NCBI GenBank assembly: GCA_002345925.1 | Contig: DDWM01000061.1 | Location: 1-23,228, forward strand | Origin: Actinobacteria bacterium UBA2286 | GTDB lineage: Bacteria > Actinomycetota > Coriobacteriia > Anaerosomatales > Anaerosomataceae | Reading direction: 5' to 3' | Length of the DNA: 23,228 nucleotides | In this document: in pieces, positions 13,914 through 22,192 of the stretch | Position numbering within the stretch: the first letter of the stretch is position 1 | How the letters are laid out: the number at the start of each line of letters is the position of its first letter | The notes under the pieces: model-generated | Databases searched by the model: none | What the model was told of the DNA's origin: nothing | Seen by the model: only the letters and a program-made list of their open reading frames with translations | Position numbers and translations under genes: made by a program

Positions 13914-14915
13914 ATGGAATCCGCCACCGACATCCTTGGGTCTCACTCCCCCTTCTCAGAGCGGGTAGAGCTCACGTGCCCGATCGCCGCGAGGGCGACC
14001 CGGATCGACAGCCTCATGCTCAACGTGGGGCTGCGCTGCGATCTATCGTGCGCACACTGCCACCAGGCATCATCGCCACACCGGGCGGAAACCATGCCAC
14101 GCCAGACGATGCTGGACTCGCTCTCACTGGCCGAGCTCCTGAAACCCTCGCTGCTCGACATCACCGGAGGCGAACCCACACTGTGGGAGCACCTTCCGGA
14201 ACTCATCGAGAATGCTTCCGCCACCGGTTTACGCGTTCGCGTCCGCACCAACCTGGTCGCGCTGGCCCACCCTGATCGTTCACGCTTGATGGCACTGTTC
14301 GCCAAGCACCACGTCGAGGTACTCGCCTCGCTTCACGACATGACGCCGCACTTGATCGCCGGAGAGCCCAGCGACAGACTCAAGGCCTCGCTCGGCGTCT
14401 TGCGCTCGCTTGGGGAGCTTGGCTACGGCAGCGAGTCAGGTCCAACACTAGAGCTCGCATACAACCCACCACTCGGTGAACTGCCGCGTCCCGAGTCAGA
14501 GCTTGCCGAGGAATTCCGCGATGTCCTGACTCCGCTCGGCATACGCTTCAATGCGATCAGGGTGATCGCGAACGTCCCTGCCGGCCGCTACGCTGAGCAC
14601 CTCAGGAAGAACGGCGGGTACCGGACAGAAATCGACAGGCTGGCCGAGGCGTTCAACCCGGCGGTGCTCGGCGACCTCGGCTGTCGCTACGGCGTCGAGC
14701 TTGCATGGGACGGCACCTTCGCGGACTGCGACTTCAACCTCGGCGCAGGTCTGCGCGTCATCGATGGCCCACGCACGGTAGCCGAGGCACTTGCGTTGGC
14801 CGAAGCTGGAACCGACGTGCGAGCCGCCACCGCTTCTCGCCGCATCGCTTTCGGGCCGCACTGCTTCGCCTGCGCGACAGGCGCCGGCTCCGGTTGAGAC
14901 GGCGCGCTCACGTGA
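13914..14915 (+). CDS. arsS: ArsS-type radical SAM protein, probable selenoprotein (in-frame TGA at 14895)
   Basis: This protein resembles ArsS, the radical SAM enzyme of arsenosugar biosynthesis (rSAM/SeCys family). The cluster motif is CDLSCAHC (Cys42, Cys46, Cys49), followed by the HQASSPHRAETM box, DITGGEPTLW (82-91) and the family's C-terminal block GVELAWDGTFADCDFN (260-275) and HCFACATGAGSG (316-327). The frame reaches TGA at 14895-14897. Family members continue here as GSSC-G-G-A or with selenocysteine. Reading this TGA as Sec gives U328-DGALT and a second TGA at 14913-14915, which overlaps the GTG start of the next gene as GTGA. A GGAGG lies 15 bases before the ATG at 13914, far for a ribosome site; a CTG at 13905 is better spaced. 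If TGA is a true stop, the gene ends at 14897. Confidence 0.82.
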
Positions 14916-14930
14916 CCCGGTCGGGCCGCC
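14898..14930 (+). promoter_or_regulatory. Candidate bacterial SECIS hairpin after the in-frame TGA
   Basis: Directly after the TGA, GGCG (14901-14904) can pair with CGCC (14927-14930). CCC (14916-14918) pairs with GGG (14923-14925) around the apical loop GGTC (14919-14922), which starts 21 bases after the TGA. The same GGUC tetraloop occurs in the E. coli fdhF SECIS at a similar distance. The internal part of the stem is loose, so folding should be tested. Confidence 0.5.
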
Positions 14931-16270
14931 AAAATCGCATCTCGATCCTCACTCGCTTCCCTCGGCTTGGCGAAGTGAAGACGCGCCTCACGCCTCCCCT
15001 CTCGGCAGAAGAGGCGCTTGAACTCCATGAGCGCCTCACACGGCAGACGCTGCGCAGCGCGCGGGCACTTGTGGCAACTCGCGATGCAGTCGTGGAGGTG
15101 CGCACCGACGCAGCGTTCACGCAGGCCGCGCGAGAGTGGCTGCGTATACCCGACGTTACCTGCCGCTATCAGGGCGGCGGCGACCTTGGCGCTCGCATCT
15201 CACGAGCTTTCGCCGAGGCATTCGGGCGAGGGGCTGGGGCGGTTCTCGTCGTCGGAAGCGATTGCCCTAGGCTCACCGCGCCGCTGATGCGCGATGCGCT
15301 GCGGCGGCTCTCGGCGGTCGATCTTGTGCTCGGTCCGGCCGTCGATGGCGGCTACTACCTCATCGGCCTCAGCCGGTCGAGCGCGAAGCGGGCGATGCCC
15401 GCACTTGTCACCGGCGTGCCGTGGGGCACCGGCGACGTGCTGGCCCGCACCATGGACCTTGCCGAGAAGGCCGGGCTCACCTATGCGCTGCTCGAGCTAC
15501 TCCCCGATGTCGACCGGCCCGAGGATCTGCCTGATGCCGAGGTCGCCCTTGCTAGAACTCGGGTGGCAGCCGACGCCAGCGTCTCGGTAATCATCCCGGC
15601 GCTCGATGACGCAACGCTGGTAGCCAGCGCCGTCGCCAGCGCGTGGGCAGCGGACGCGCACGAGGTTATGGTGGTCGACGGCGGATCCCGTGACGCCACC
15701 CGCGAGGTCGCGGCCACCGCGGGCGCACGCGTGATCGTCTCGGCACTCGGACGTGCCCGTCAGATGAACGCCGGAGCCGCCGAGGCAACCGGCGACGTGC
15801 TGCTATTCCTGCACGCCGACACAACGCTGCCAGCGCAGGCCTGCCCTCTGGCAGCGCAAGCGCTCGCGGATCCTGCGACGGTTGCCGGCGGCTTCAGCTT
15901 CTCGGTTCCCGAGAGCTCGCGCCATGCGAGGCTCATCTCGGCGGTCGGGCGAGCGCGAGGCCGACTCGGCGGCCTGCCTTGGGGCGACCAGGCGCTCTTC
16001 TTGAGTCGGGACACGTTCACCGAGCTAGGCGGGTTCCCGGATCAGCCGACGATGGAGGACTTCGAGTTGGTGCGTCGCCTCGGGCGCTTCGGTCGCGCTG
16101 TGACGCTACGCGAGCGCACCGTCACCTCGGCACGCGCATGGGAGGAGCACGGATTGCTGCTGCCCACGCTCATGAACCTTGCGGTGATCGCGGGGTATCG
16201 GCTGGGCGTTGACCCTGAGGTTCTCACGCGGTGGCGCAAGCGAATTGCGCCGAGCAGGGCCGGGCGCTAG
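14912..16270 (+). CDS. Fusion of rSAM/selenodomain-associated transferase 1 (DUF2064) and transferase 2 (GT2)
   Basis: One 452-residue chain contains two transferases that are usually separate genes next to rSAM/SeCys proteins. Residues 1-220 are a DUF2064/CofC-like nucleotidyltransferase fold with LTRFPRLGEVKTRL (13-26), VVGSDCPRLT (113-122) and GPAVDGGYYLIG (141-152). Residues 223-452 are a GT2 glycosyltransferase with VSVIIPALDD, VVDGGSRDAT (254-263), GRARQMNAGA (280-289), FLHADTTLP (299-307) and the acceptor-site motif PTMEDFELVRRL. The start is GTG at 14912, forming GTGA with the second TGA of the radical SAM gene. No ATG or clear ribosome site exists nearby, so translation is probably coupled. 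The sugar-like substrate is unknown; arsenosugar or a related modified compound is an inference from context. The stop shares CTAG with the convergent CLC gene. Confidence 0.87.
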   Translation: MTRSGRQNRISILTRFPRLGEVKTRLTPPLSAEEALELHERLTRQTLRSARALVATRDAVVEVRTDAAFTQAAREWLRIPDVTCRYQGGGDLGARISRAFAEAFGRGAGAVLVVGSDCPRLTAPLMRDALRRLSAVDLVLGPAVDGGYYLIGLSRSSAKRAMPALVTGVPWGTGDVLARTMDLAEKAGLTYALLELLPDVDRPEDLPDAEVALARTRVAADASVSVIIPALDDATLVASAVASAWAADAHEVMVVDGGSRDATREVAATAGARVIVSALGRARQMNAGAAEATGDVLLFLHADTTLPAQACPLAAQALADPATVAGGFSFSVPESSRHARLISAVGRARGRLGGLPWGDQALFLSRDTFTELGGFPDQPTMEDFELVRRLGRFGRAVTLRERTVTSARAWEEHGLLLPTLMNLAVIAGYRLGVDPEVLTRWRKRIAPSRAGR

Positions 16271-18003
16271 GAAGAGATCGCGCCGCGCGCAGGCTCGAGG
16301 ATGCCGTCCAGCTTCACGATGTCGGTGGAAGAGACAACGCCTGCGATCCGGTCGGAGCCCTCGGAATCGACGATCGGTACACGGTCGAAGTCGCCCTCGG
16401 TCATGAGTTCGACCACATGTCTGACCGTGTCGCCGGGGAGCGCCGTGACAACGTCACGCGCCATCACCTCGGACACAAGGATCACACCGCGCTCTTCCGA
16501 GGTGAACTTGTTGACGTCGGACAAGCCGATGATGCCCACGAGCTTGTTGCCGTCGAGCACCGGGAACGACTTATGGCGGAGCCTGACGACGTAGTCGCTG
16601 ACAAAGTCGCGCAGAGTGATGTCTTGCGGCACACCGATCACATCACGCGTCATGATGTCGCTCACACGAATGCCGAGCATGCGATCGAGCCGCGATTCAC
16701 GCCGCCATCTCTGACTGGACGAAATCGAGGTCTTGCCCGCGATGGCGTACGCGACAGCCGCCCCGACAAGGCCTGGTATCAGGTACCCGGACCCACCGGT
16801 CGACTCGGCGATGAATGCTGCAGCTGCAAGCGGCGTGTTGTAGCCCGCCGCCAGGAATGCGGCCATACCCACAACCGGGAAGAGCGCCGCAGGTGATCCC
16901 GCAGGCAGCAAGCCGCCCATGAGCGAGCCCGCCGAGGCACCCAGCACGATCATCGGGATGAAGACGCCGCCTGCCGCGCCGGAGCCAAGTGTAGCCACGA
17001 TGGCGCCGGTCTTGAGGATAAGCAGCCAGAACGCCTCGCTGGTGGTAAACGAACCGCCCACGAGCCCCTGCACGAGGTCATACCCCGTGCCGAGCACCAT
17101 CGGCTTGCCGTAGAGCAGGTGACCGACGAGGCCGAGCAGCCCAACCATAAGGCCGCCAAGGCCGGTCCGCACCCACAGCGGCAGACCACTTTCACGGGAC
17201 AGGCGTGATACTCGCTTGAATGACGCGATGAAGACCCGCGCGAGCAGTCCGACGACTACACCAAGGACGATCGCCCAGCCAAGGTCGCTCGGCGCCATCG
17301 TATAGCGTTGCGCGACATAGAAAAGTGGCGACACGCCGAGGAACGCAACCAGCACGAGATACGCCGAGACGCTCGCAACGAGCGACGGAATGAGCGCCTC
17401 GCGCGTCATGTCATCCATGTACGGGACTTCGAGCGCGAAGATGATACCCGTCAGTGGCGCCTTGAAGATGGCGGCCACACCTGCCGCGCTACCGGCGATC
17501 ATGAGGGTGCGCACATCGTTCTCGTCAAAGCCGAGACGCTTGCTCTTTCGCATCACGTACGAACCGACGACACCGCCGATATAGATGCTCGGCCCCTCAA
17601 GGCCGGCGCTTCCGCCAAAGCCGAGAGTCGCCACGGCCGCCATCACTTTGCCGGGAGCCGAGCGGTAATCGAAGATGCCACGTTTGTGGTGGAAGACCTC
17701 GATGACCTCCTCGGTACCGTGGAGGTCTGGGTCCTTGGTGAAACGCTGAAGGATGAATCCGGAGAGAGCGAGTCCGATCGTCGGGAAGAGCAACGTTCCC
17801 CAGGGGGTCATCGCGTACTGCGAGACCGCGCCCCAGAGCACTTCGTACACGAGCCAGTGAACTGCCGTGACGGCGAGGCCCACCAAGACGCCCACGATAG
17901 AAGCGGCCAGGAACCACTTCTTCAGGCGCAACCAGAAGACGCCCGTCCCCTGACGGGTCGCCTCGGCATAGCTCAAAAGCCTCGATCTGACTGGGAATTC
18001 CAC
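16267..18003 (-). CDS. CLC-family chloride channel/transporter with C-terminal CBS pair
   Basis: This 578-residue membrane protein has the CLC core (about 30-425) and two CBS domains (about 446-500 and 510-566). Core motifs are GSAGLEGP (131-138, gating Glu136), APLTGIIFALEVPY (182-195) and GSGAAGGVFIP (340-350). The position matching the internal proton glutamate (E203) of E. coli ClC is valine (Val193), as in chloride channels, and the GSGIP loop is replaced by HGTEEV (95-100). CBS pairs in other proteins often bind adenine nucleotides and could regulate this one. The start is GTG at 18003 with only a distant AAGGGG, so the exact N-terminus is uncertain. The stop codon shares the palindrome CTAG with the opposite gene. 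It is divergent from the kinase gene with about 110 bases between. Confidence 0.9.
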   Translation of the reverse strand: MEFPVRSRLLSYAEATRQGTGVFWLRLKKWFLAASIVGVLVGLAVTAVHWLVYEVLWGAVSQYAMTPWGTLLFPTIGLALSGFILQRFTKDPDLHGTEEVIEVFHHKRGIFDYRSAPGKVMAAVATLGFGGSAGLEGPSIYIGGVVGSYVMRKSKRLGFDENDVRTLMIAGSAAGVAAIFKAPLTGIIFALEVPYMDDMTREALIPSLVASVSAYLVLVAFLGVSPLFYVAQRYTMAPSDLGWAIVLGVVVGLLARVFIASFKRVSRLSRESGLPLWVRTGLGGLMVGLLGLVGHLLYGKPMVLGTGYDLVQGLVGGSFTTSEAFWLLILKTGAIVATLGSGAAGGVFIPMIVLGASAGSLMGGLLPAGSPAALFPVVGMAAFLAAGYNTPLAAAAFIAESTGGSGYLIPGLVGAAVAYAIAGKTSISSSQRWRRESRLDRMLGIRVSDIMTRDVIGVPQDITLRDFVSDYVVRLRHKSFPVLDGNKLVGIIGLSDVNKFTSEERGVILVSEVMARDVVTALPGDTVRHVVELMTEGDFDRVPIVDSEGSDRIAGVVSSTDIVKLDGILEPARGAISS

Positions 18004-18081
18004 GCTGAGTACAACACCCCTTCTTCACTTCCGAGTGTACTCCAAGTATGGCAAACACGCAGACAGCCAGCCCAAACGCGC

Positions 18082-18087
18082 TACAAT
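18082..18087 (+). promoter_or_regulatory. -10 element candidate for the kinase gene
   Basis: TACAAT at 18082-18087 is a good -10 hexamer and lies about 30 bases before the GTG start at 18117. No convincing -35 box is seen 16-18 bases upstream, so only the -10 is listed. If it is real, the upstream ATG at 18048 would not be on the transcript. Confidence 0.35.
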
Positions 18088-18116
18088 CGCTCTCGGACAC
18101 GCGACGAAGGACGCCC

Positions 18117-19835
18117 GTGGAAGAACAGCCGCTTATCCTCGATCGCTATCGCCCGCTGGCCGAGCTTGGCAGCGGTGCTCACGGCGACGTCGTACTCGCT
18201 TTTGACACGCGCATGGCGCGCCGGGTCGCCATCAAGCGACTGCTGCTGCCGCTCGACCGCGCCGGTCGTCCACTCGCAAAGGCGGGCCTTGCCGAGGCCC
18301 GCACCGCCGCGCTGCTCAATCACCCATCGATCGTCACCGTCCACGAGTGGGACACCGACTCCGATGAGGCGTTCCTCGTCATGGAAGCCATCGAAGGCGC
18401 CTCGCTCGCCGACATCCTCGACGAGACGGGCGAGCCGCTCACGCGAGATGAAGTAGCGGCGGTCATCCGCGCCATGGTGGGCGCGATCGGATTCGCCCAC
18501 GCCAACGGCGTGCTTCACCTCGACATCAAACCCGGCAACGTGCTCGTGACCCGCGAGGGTCGCGTGAAAGTCGCCGACTTCGGCGTCTCGGCGCTCACTG
18601 ACACCACCGGTCACGCTCGCGGCACCGCCGGAACACTCGGCTACATGCCCCCCGAGCAGCTGCGCGCTGGCGAGCTCGACGCGCGCACCGACTGCTGGGC
18701 GCTCGCCGCGCTCTGCTTCGAGATGCTCACCGGCGCCAACCCGTTTGACTCCGACACGATCGAAGGCTCGCTCTTCAAGATCGAGATCGCCGAGATGCCC
18801 GCGCCCTCCGACTTCGACCCCGATCTCTCAGCCAAGATCGACGACGTCATCCTCGCGGCTCTCGCCCCCGACCCTGCCGAGCGGTACGAATCCGTGACAG
18901 ATTTCGGCCGCGCCATCCTCGCGCACCTGGGCGACCCCGACGCCGGCGAATCATCGCTTGCAGAAGTCGTCACCTCGCTCGTCGGCGCGGACGATGCCCC
19001 CGGCTCCTCGCGGCTCGCCGGCCTCGGGCTCTGGGACCGTCTCGCGCGCTTCTCGAGCGCGTCGCGCCGCACGCTCGCGGCTGCCGCCTGCGGGTGGCTC
19101 GCTTGGGCGGGCCTCACTGCGTTCGGCCTCCCGCTCGCCCCCACGCTTGGCGGCGCCGGGCTGGCTGCACTCGCTGCCGCGCTCGCGCCGGGCCTCGGAC
19201 TCGCCATCGGCATCATCGCTTTCGGCGCCGGGATCATCGCCAAGGGCTCCATCCTCGGCGGAGTGCTCTTCTTCGTGCCGGCAATCGCGTTCTGGGTGCT
19301 CGCCGGTCGCTTCGGCCGCGGCGATGCGATCGCGCCGGTCGCGGCGCCTGCCCTCGCAGTCGGCCGAGGAGCGCTCGCAACGCCACTCATCCTCGGCTAC
19401 CTCTTCGAGCCGCTTCCCGCGGCACTCTCCGCAGCCGTTGCGGCACTCGCTACCATGACCGCCTCGGCGGCGACTGGTGGGCGCGCTCCGTTCCTGATCG
19501 TCGATCCGCTCTTCTTCCTCGACCCATGGGGTCAGTCGAGCGTCATGGCCGCGAACCTCCGGGGGCTGCTCGCCCCTGGTCCCGCTGTCGCCTTGCTCGC
19601 GTGGGCGCTGGCGGCCGCTCTGTGCTCGCTCGCCTGCCGCCGTGCCACGCGCACGATGGCGGTCGTGGGCATCTCGCTCGGCGGCGCGGCTCTTGCTGCG
19701 GGCTACGCCGCGTGGGTCGTGCTGGACCAGACCACGCTCTCGCCCGAGGCGTTCCTGCCGCACGTTGGAGTCGCACTCATGCTCATGCTCGTGGTGCTCG
19801 CGCTCGGCGCACCCACGCGCCCCGAGGAGCCGTAG
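18117..19835 (+). CDS. Membrane Ser/Thr protein kinase (Hanks type) with polytopic C-terminus
   Basis: Residues 10-270 form a Hanks-type kinase that would phosphorylate Ser/Thr residues. It shows GSGAHGDVV (18-26), VAIK (Lys40), the helix C Glu60, HLDIKPGN (134-141, Asp136), DFG (154-156) and YMPPEQ (176-181). The usual HRD reads HLD, so it is a non-RD kinase, perhaps less dependent on activation-loop phosphorylation. After a linker, about residues 315-570 contain seven or eight hydrophobic helices rich in Ala, Gly and Leu, instead of the single helix and PASTA domains of PknB. I chose GTG 18117 because AAGGA (18107-18111) precedes it and the kinase domain begins nine residues later; ATG 18048 would add 23 residues and lacks a ribosome site. 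The FHA/PstP cluster begins 96 bases downstream, giving likely partners. Confidence 0.87.
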   Translation: MEEQPLILDRYRPLAELGSGAHGDVVLAFDTRMARRVAIKRLLLPLDRAGRPLAKAGLAEARTAALLNHPSIVTVHEWDTDSDEAFLVMEAIEGASLADILDETGEPLTRDEVAAVIRAMVGAIGFAHANGVLHLDIKPGNVLVTREGRVKVADFGVSALTDTTGHARGTAGTLGYMPPEQLRAGELDARTDCWALAALCFEMLTGANPFDSDTIEGSLFKIEIAEMPAPSDFDPDLSAKIDDVILAALAPDPAERYESVTDFGRAILAHLGDPDAGESSLAEVVTSLVGADDAPGSSRLAGLGLWDRLARFSSASRRTLAAAACGWLAWAGLTAFGLPLAPTLGGAGLAALAAALAPGLGLAIGIIAFGAGIIAKGSILGGVLFFVPAIAFWVLAGRFGRGDAIAPVAAPALAVGRGALATPLILGYLFEPLPAALSAAVAALATMTASAATGGRAPFLIVDPLFFLDPWGQSSVMAANLRGLLAPGPAVALLAWALAAALCSLACRRATRTMAVVGISLGGAALAAGYAAWVVLDQTTLSPEAFLPHVGVALMLMLVVLALGAPTRPEEP

Positions 19836-19931
19836 ACCCTACGGCGAGGTGACGGTGCTCCTCATTGCGGCTGCACGGCTGGTATAGTTGAGCTTTGAAC
19901 GCAGTCACCGAGTAGCGCGAGGCAACCGGAC

Positions 19932-20648
19932 ATGGGCATTCTTTCCGATTTTGAGGATCGTATTGGCGCAGGCGTCGAAGGCTTCTTCGCCGGTGCCTTC
20001 CGCTCGCCCGTCCAACCTGCCGAACTCGCGAAGTCGCTCGGTCGCGCCATGGACGACGGCCGCGTTGTGGCCGTGCGCAAGATCTTCGCACCGGTCTCGT
20101 TCACCATCGCGCTCTCCCCTGAAGACGACGAAGAGCTCGGCCCATTCAAGTCGACGCTCGGCGGAGAGCTTGCCACCTACCTCACCGACCACGCCCGCGA
20201 ACAGGGCTACACGCTATCCGCAAAGCCCACAGTCGCGTTCATCGTCCATGACGATCTCCGTCTCGGCAGACATCGCGTGAGCGCAGCCCTTGCCGAGGGA
20301 CCCGCCGAGGAGCCCGACGCGGCACCCGTTTCGCGCCGCCGCCCCACGATCTCTCCGGATGGCATCGCAACGGTCACCGTCGGTGGTCTTGAGCACGACG
20401 TTGCGCTCCGAGGCGAAGGGGTAGTCGTCGGCAGGCTGGCCGAGTGCCAGATTTTCATCCCCGATGCGAATGTCTCACGTCGCCACGCGGCATTCATCCG
20501 CGTGGACGACGGCTGGGCGATCGAGGACCTTGAGTCCACCAACGGCACCAAGCTCAACGGGAAGCCGGTGAACCGCGCGCGCCTTCACAACGGCGACATC
20601 GTCGAGATCGGTGTCACCCAGCTCATATTCCACGATCCGCGGAGCTAG
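19932..20648 (+). CDS. fhaA: FhaA: DUF3662 plus C-terminal FHA domain
   Basis: The 238-residue protein begins with the DUF3662 domain (MGILSDFEDRIGAGVEGFFAGAFRS and PVQPAELAKSLGRAMDD) and ends with a forkhead-associated domain (about residues 145-236). The FHA signature is complete: VVGRLAECQIFIPDANVSRRHA, then DLESTNGTKLNG. FHA domains bind phosphothreonine, so it should read marks made by Ser/Thr kinases. In mycobacteria FhaA links kinase signalling to peptidoglycan synthesis and the MurJ complex. It is shorter than mycobacterial FhaA, which has a long low-complexity linker. It heads the tight fhaA-fhaB-pstP-rodA cluster, with three bases to fhaB. The ATG at 19932 has only a weak AGG nine bases upstream. 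A TATAGT -10-like sequence lies at 19883-19888 without a clear -35. Confidence 0.93.
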   Translation: MGILSDFEDRIGAGVEGFFAGAFRSPVQPAELAKSLGRAMDDGRVVAVRKIFAPVSFTIALSPEDDEELGPFKSTLGGELATYLTDHAREQGYTLSAKPTVAFIVHDDLRLGRHRVSAALAEGPAEEPDAAPVSRRRPTISPDGIATVTVGGLEHDVALRGEGVVVGRLAECQIFIPDANVSRRHAAFIRVDDGWAIEDLESTNGTKLNGKPVNRARLHNGDIVEIGVTQLIFHDPRS

Positions 20649-20651
20649 GCG

Positions 20652-21071
20652 ATGGCAGATGTCATCCTTCTGTTCGGTAGAATCCTCTTCATCGCGTTGC
20701 TGTATCTGTTCCTGTTCGCCGCGGTGAAGACCGGCGTCGGACTGGTCGCAACTGGCGGTGCTCGCGCCCGGGCCAAAGGACTCGCAGTAACAGTCGTCGA
20801 AGGTCCGCGGGAGCTGCGCGGTGTGAAGCTGCTGCTCTCAGGTCCCATCGTGATCGGCCGCTCGGCAGATGCCGACCTTGTTATCTCGGACGACTTCGTC
20901 TCATCGATCCACGCAAAAGTACTGCCCGACGGAGATAGCGCAATCGTGGAGGACCTCGGATCGACAAACGGCACCATGGTGAACGGGCAACCGGTCACCC
21001 GCCCGTTGAAGGTACGTGAGGGCGACATGATCGAGCTCGGCACGAACCGCCTTAAGGTGGTGCGAGCGTGA
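20652..21071 (+). CDS. fhaB: FhaB: membrane-anchored FHA domain protein
   Basis: The 139-residue protein has one N-terminal membrane helix (about 4-28, ILLFGRILFIALLYLFLFAA) and a cytosolic FHA domain (about 65-135). The FHA signature residues are IGRSADADLVISDDFVSSIHA and DLGSTNGTMVNG. It should bind phosphothreonine on kinases or their substrates at the membrane, as FhaB (FipA) does in mycobacterial cell division and wall synthesis. GGAG at 20641-20644 gives a seven-base spacing to the ATG. The gene is three bases after fhaA and overlaps pstP as GTGA, so all are one operon. The length is close to the usual 150-160 residues. Confidence 0.93.
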   Translation: MADVILLFGRILFIALLYLFLFAAVKTGVGLVATGGARARAKGLAVTVVEGPRELRGVKLLLSGPIVIGRSADADLVISDDFVSSIHAKVLPDGDSAIVEDLGSTNGTMVNGQPVTRPLKVREGDMIELGTNRLKVVRA

Positions 21072-22192
21072 GCGCACGCAAAGGTGCTCTCCCCTACGCC
21101 GGAGCCAGCGACATAGGACTCGTGCGCTCAGGCAACGAGGACTTCTACGTTGTGAATCCGCCGCTATTCGCGGTCGCCGACGGACTCGGCGGGCACCAGG
21201 CCGGAGAAGTGGCGAGCCAGATAGCCATCGAGACTCTTCTCGGCAACGCCCCTAAGCGAGCCGATGCCAAAGCCCTTGGCCGAGCGGTTCGCGCCGCAAA
21301 CGCTGCCGTCATCGAAGGCGCACAGACCGGCCTTGGCAGGACCGGCATGGGCACGACGATGACCTCGGCCATGATCGAAGGCACACGCATCGCGATCGCT
21401 CACGTCGGCGATAGCCGAGCGTACCTGCTGCACCTTGGCGAGCTCACACAACTCACCGAAGACCACTCGATGGTCGCGGACATGGTCCGCAGCGGCACAC
21501 TCACAGAAGAAGAATCCCGTGTTCACCCCAACCGCAGCGTCATAACGCGAGCGCTTGGCTCGGATCCGAACATGCTCGTGGATGGGTTCGAACTCGACGC
21601 GGCACCGGGTGATCGCCTGCTGCTCTGCTCGGATGGACTCACCAGCATGCTCGAGGATCGCGACATCGAGAATATCCTGCAGACCGCCCCGTCGCCGGCG
21701 GCGGCCGTGGCTCGCTTCATCGTCGCAGCGAACGAAGCTGGTGGGCAGGACAACATCACGACGGTCGTCGTCGATATCGAGGGCACATCACCGGTGGCGG
21801 CAGTACGCCCCGCCGCGCATTCCGAAGCCGAAACCGAAGCTCAGCGCGAGGGTGGCGGCCGCTGGCTGGGCCGCATCGCCTGGGTGCTCGTCGCCATCGC
21901 TATCGTGGCCGCTGCGTGGTACTCGGCATACGCTTACGCCCGTTCGCAGGCGTACGTCGTGGAGGAGTCGGGCGTGGTCGCGATCTACCGCGGAGTGCCC
22001 GGATCGTTCCTCGGCATCAATATGCACTGGCTGGAAGGCGTTACCGAGATCCCGGTGGCCGAACTCGACCCGATCACCGCAGCGCGGTTGAAATCGGGCA
22101 TCCGCGTTGATGGCGTCGCGCGTGCGTTCTCGCTGGCAGCCGGTTACCGCCAGCAAGTCGAGCCATCGGTCGAGCCGACAACGGCTCCGTGA
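21068..22192 (+). CDS. pstP: PstP: membrane PP2C-family Ser/Thr phosphatase
   Basis: This is the phosphatase that removes the marks set by Ser/Thr kinases. The N-terminal PP2C domain (about residues 8-238) shows the metal-binding motifs SDIGLVRSGNEDF, FAVADGLGGHQAGE, HVGDSRAYLL, LLLCSDGLT and GGQDNITTVVVD. One membrane helix follows (about 271-291), then an outer domain of about 80 residues (YVVEESGVVAIYRGVPGSFLG). This is the standard layout of actinobacterial PstP, though shorter than the mycobacterial protein. The start is GTG at 21068, overlapping the fhaB stop. The gene overlaps the next one, also as GTGA. The position between fhaB and rodA/ftsW is the usual one in Actinomycetota. Confidence 0.94.
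   Translation: MSARKGALPYAGASDIGLVRSGNEDFYVVNPPLFAVADGLGGHQAGEVASQIAIETLLGNAPKRADAKALGRAVRAANAAVIEGAQTGLGRTGMGTTMTSAMIEGTRIAIAHVGDSRAYLLHLGELTQLTEDHSMVADMVRSGTLTEEESRVHPNRSVITRALGSDPNMLVDGFELDAAPGDRLLLCSDGLTSMLEDRDIENILQTAPSPAAAVARFIVAANEAGGQDNITTVVVDIEGTSPVAAVRPAAHSEAETEAQREGGGRWLGRIAWVLVAIAIVAAAWYSAYAYARSQAYVVEESGVVAIYRGVPGSFLGINMHWLEGVTEIPVAELDPITAARLKSGIRVDGVARAFSLAAGYRQQVEPSVEPTTAP

Noticed and set aside
14705..14911. Upstream extension of the transferase fusion frame
   Set aside because: It lies inside the radical SAM coding region in another frame and encodes Arg-rich noise; the GTG at 14912 fits the family start and the GTGA overlap.
18048..18116. ATG start 23 codons upstream for the kinase
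   Set aside because: No ribosome site, and a -10-like TACAAT lies downstream of it; GTG 18117 with AAGGA is better supported, though not certain.
17308..18456. Open frame of 382 codons across the CLC/kinase divergent region
   Set aside because: It overlaps two convincing genes in the wrong frame and has a low-complexity charged composition.
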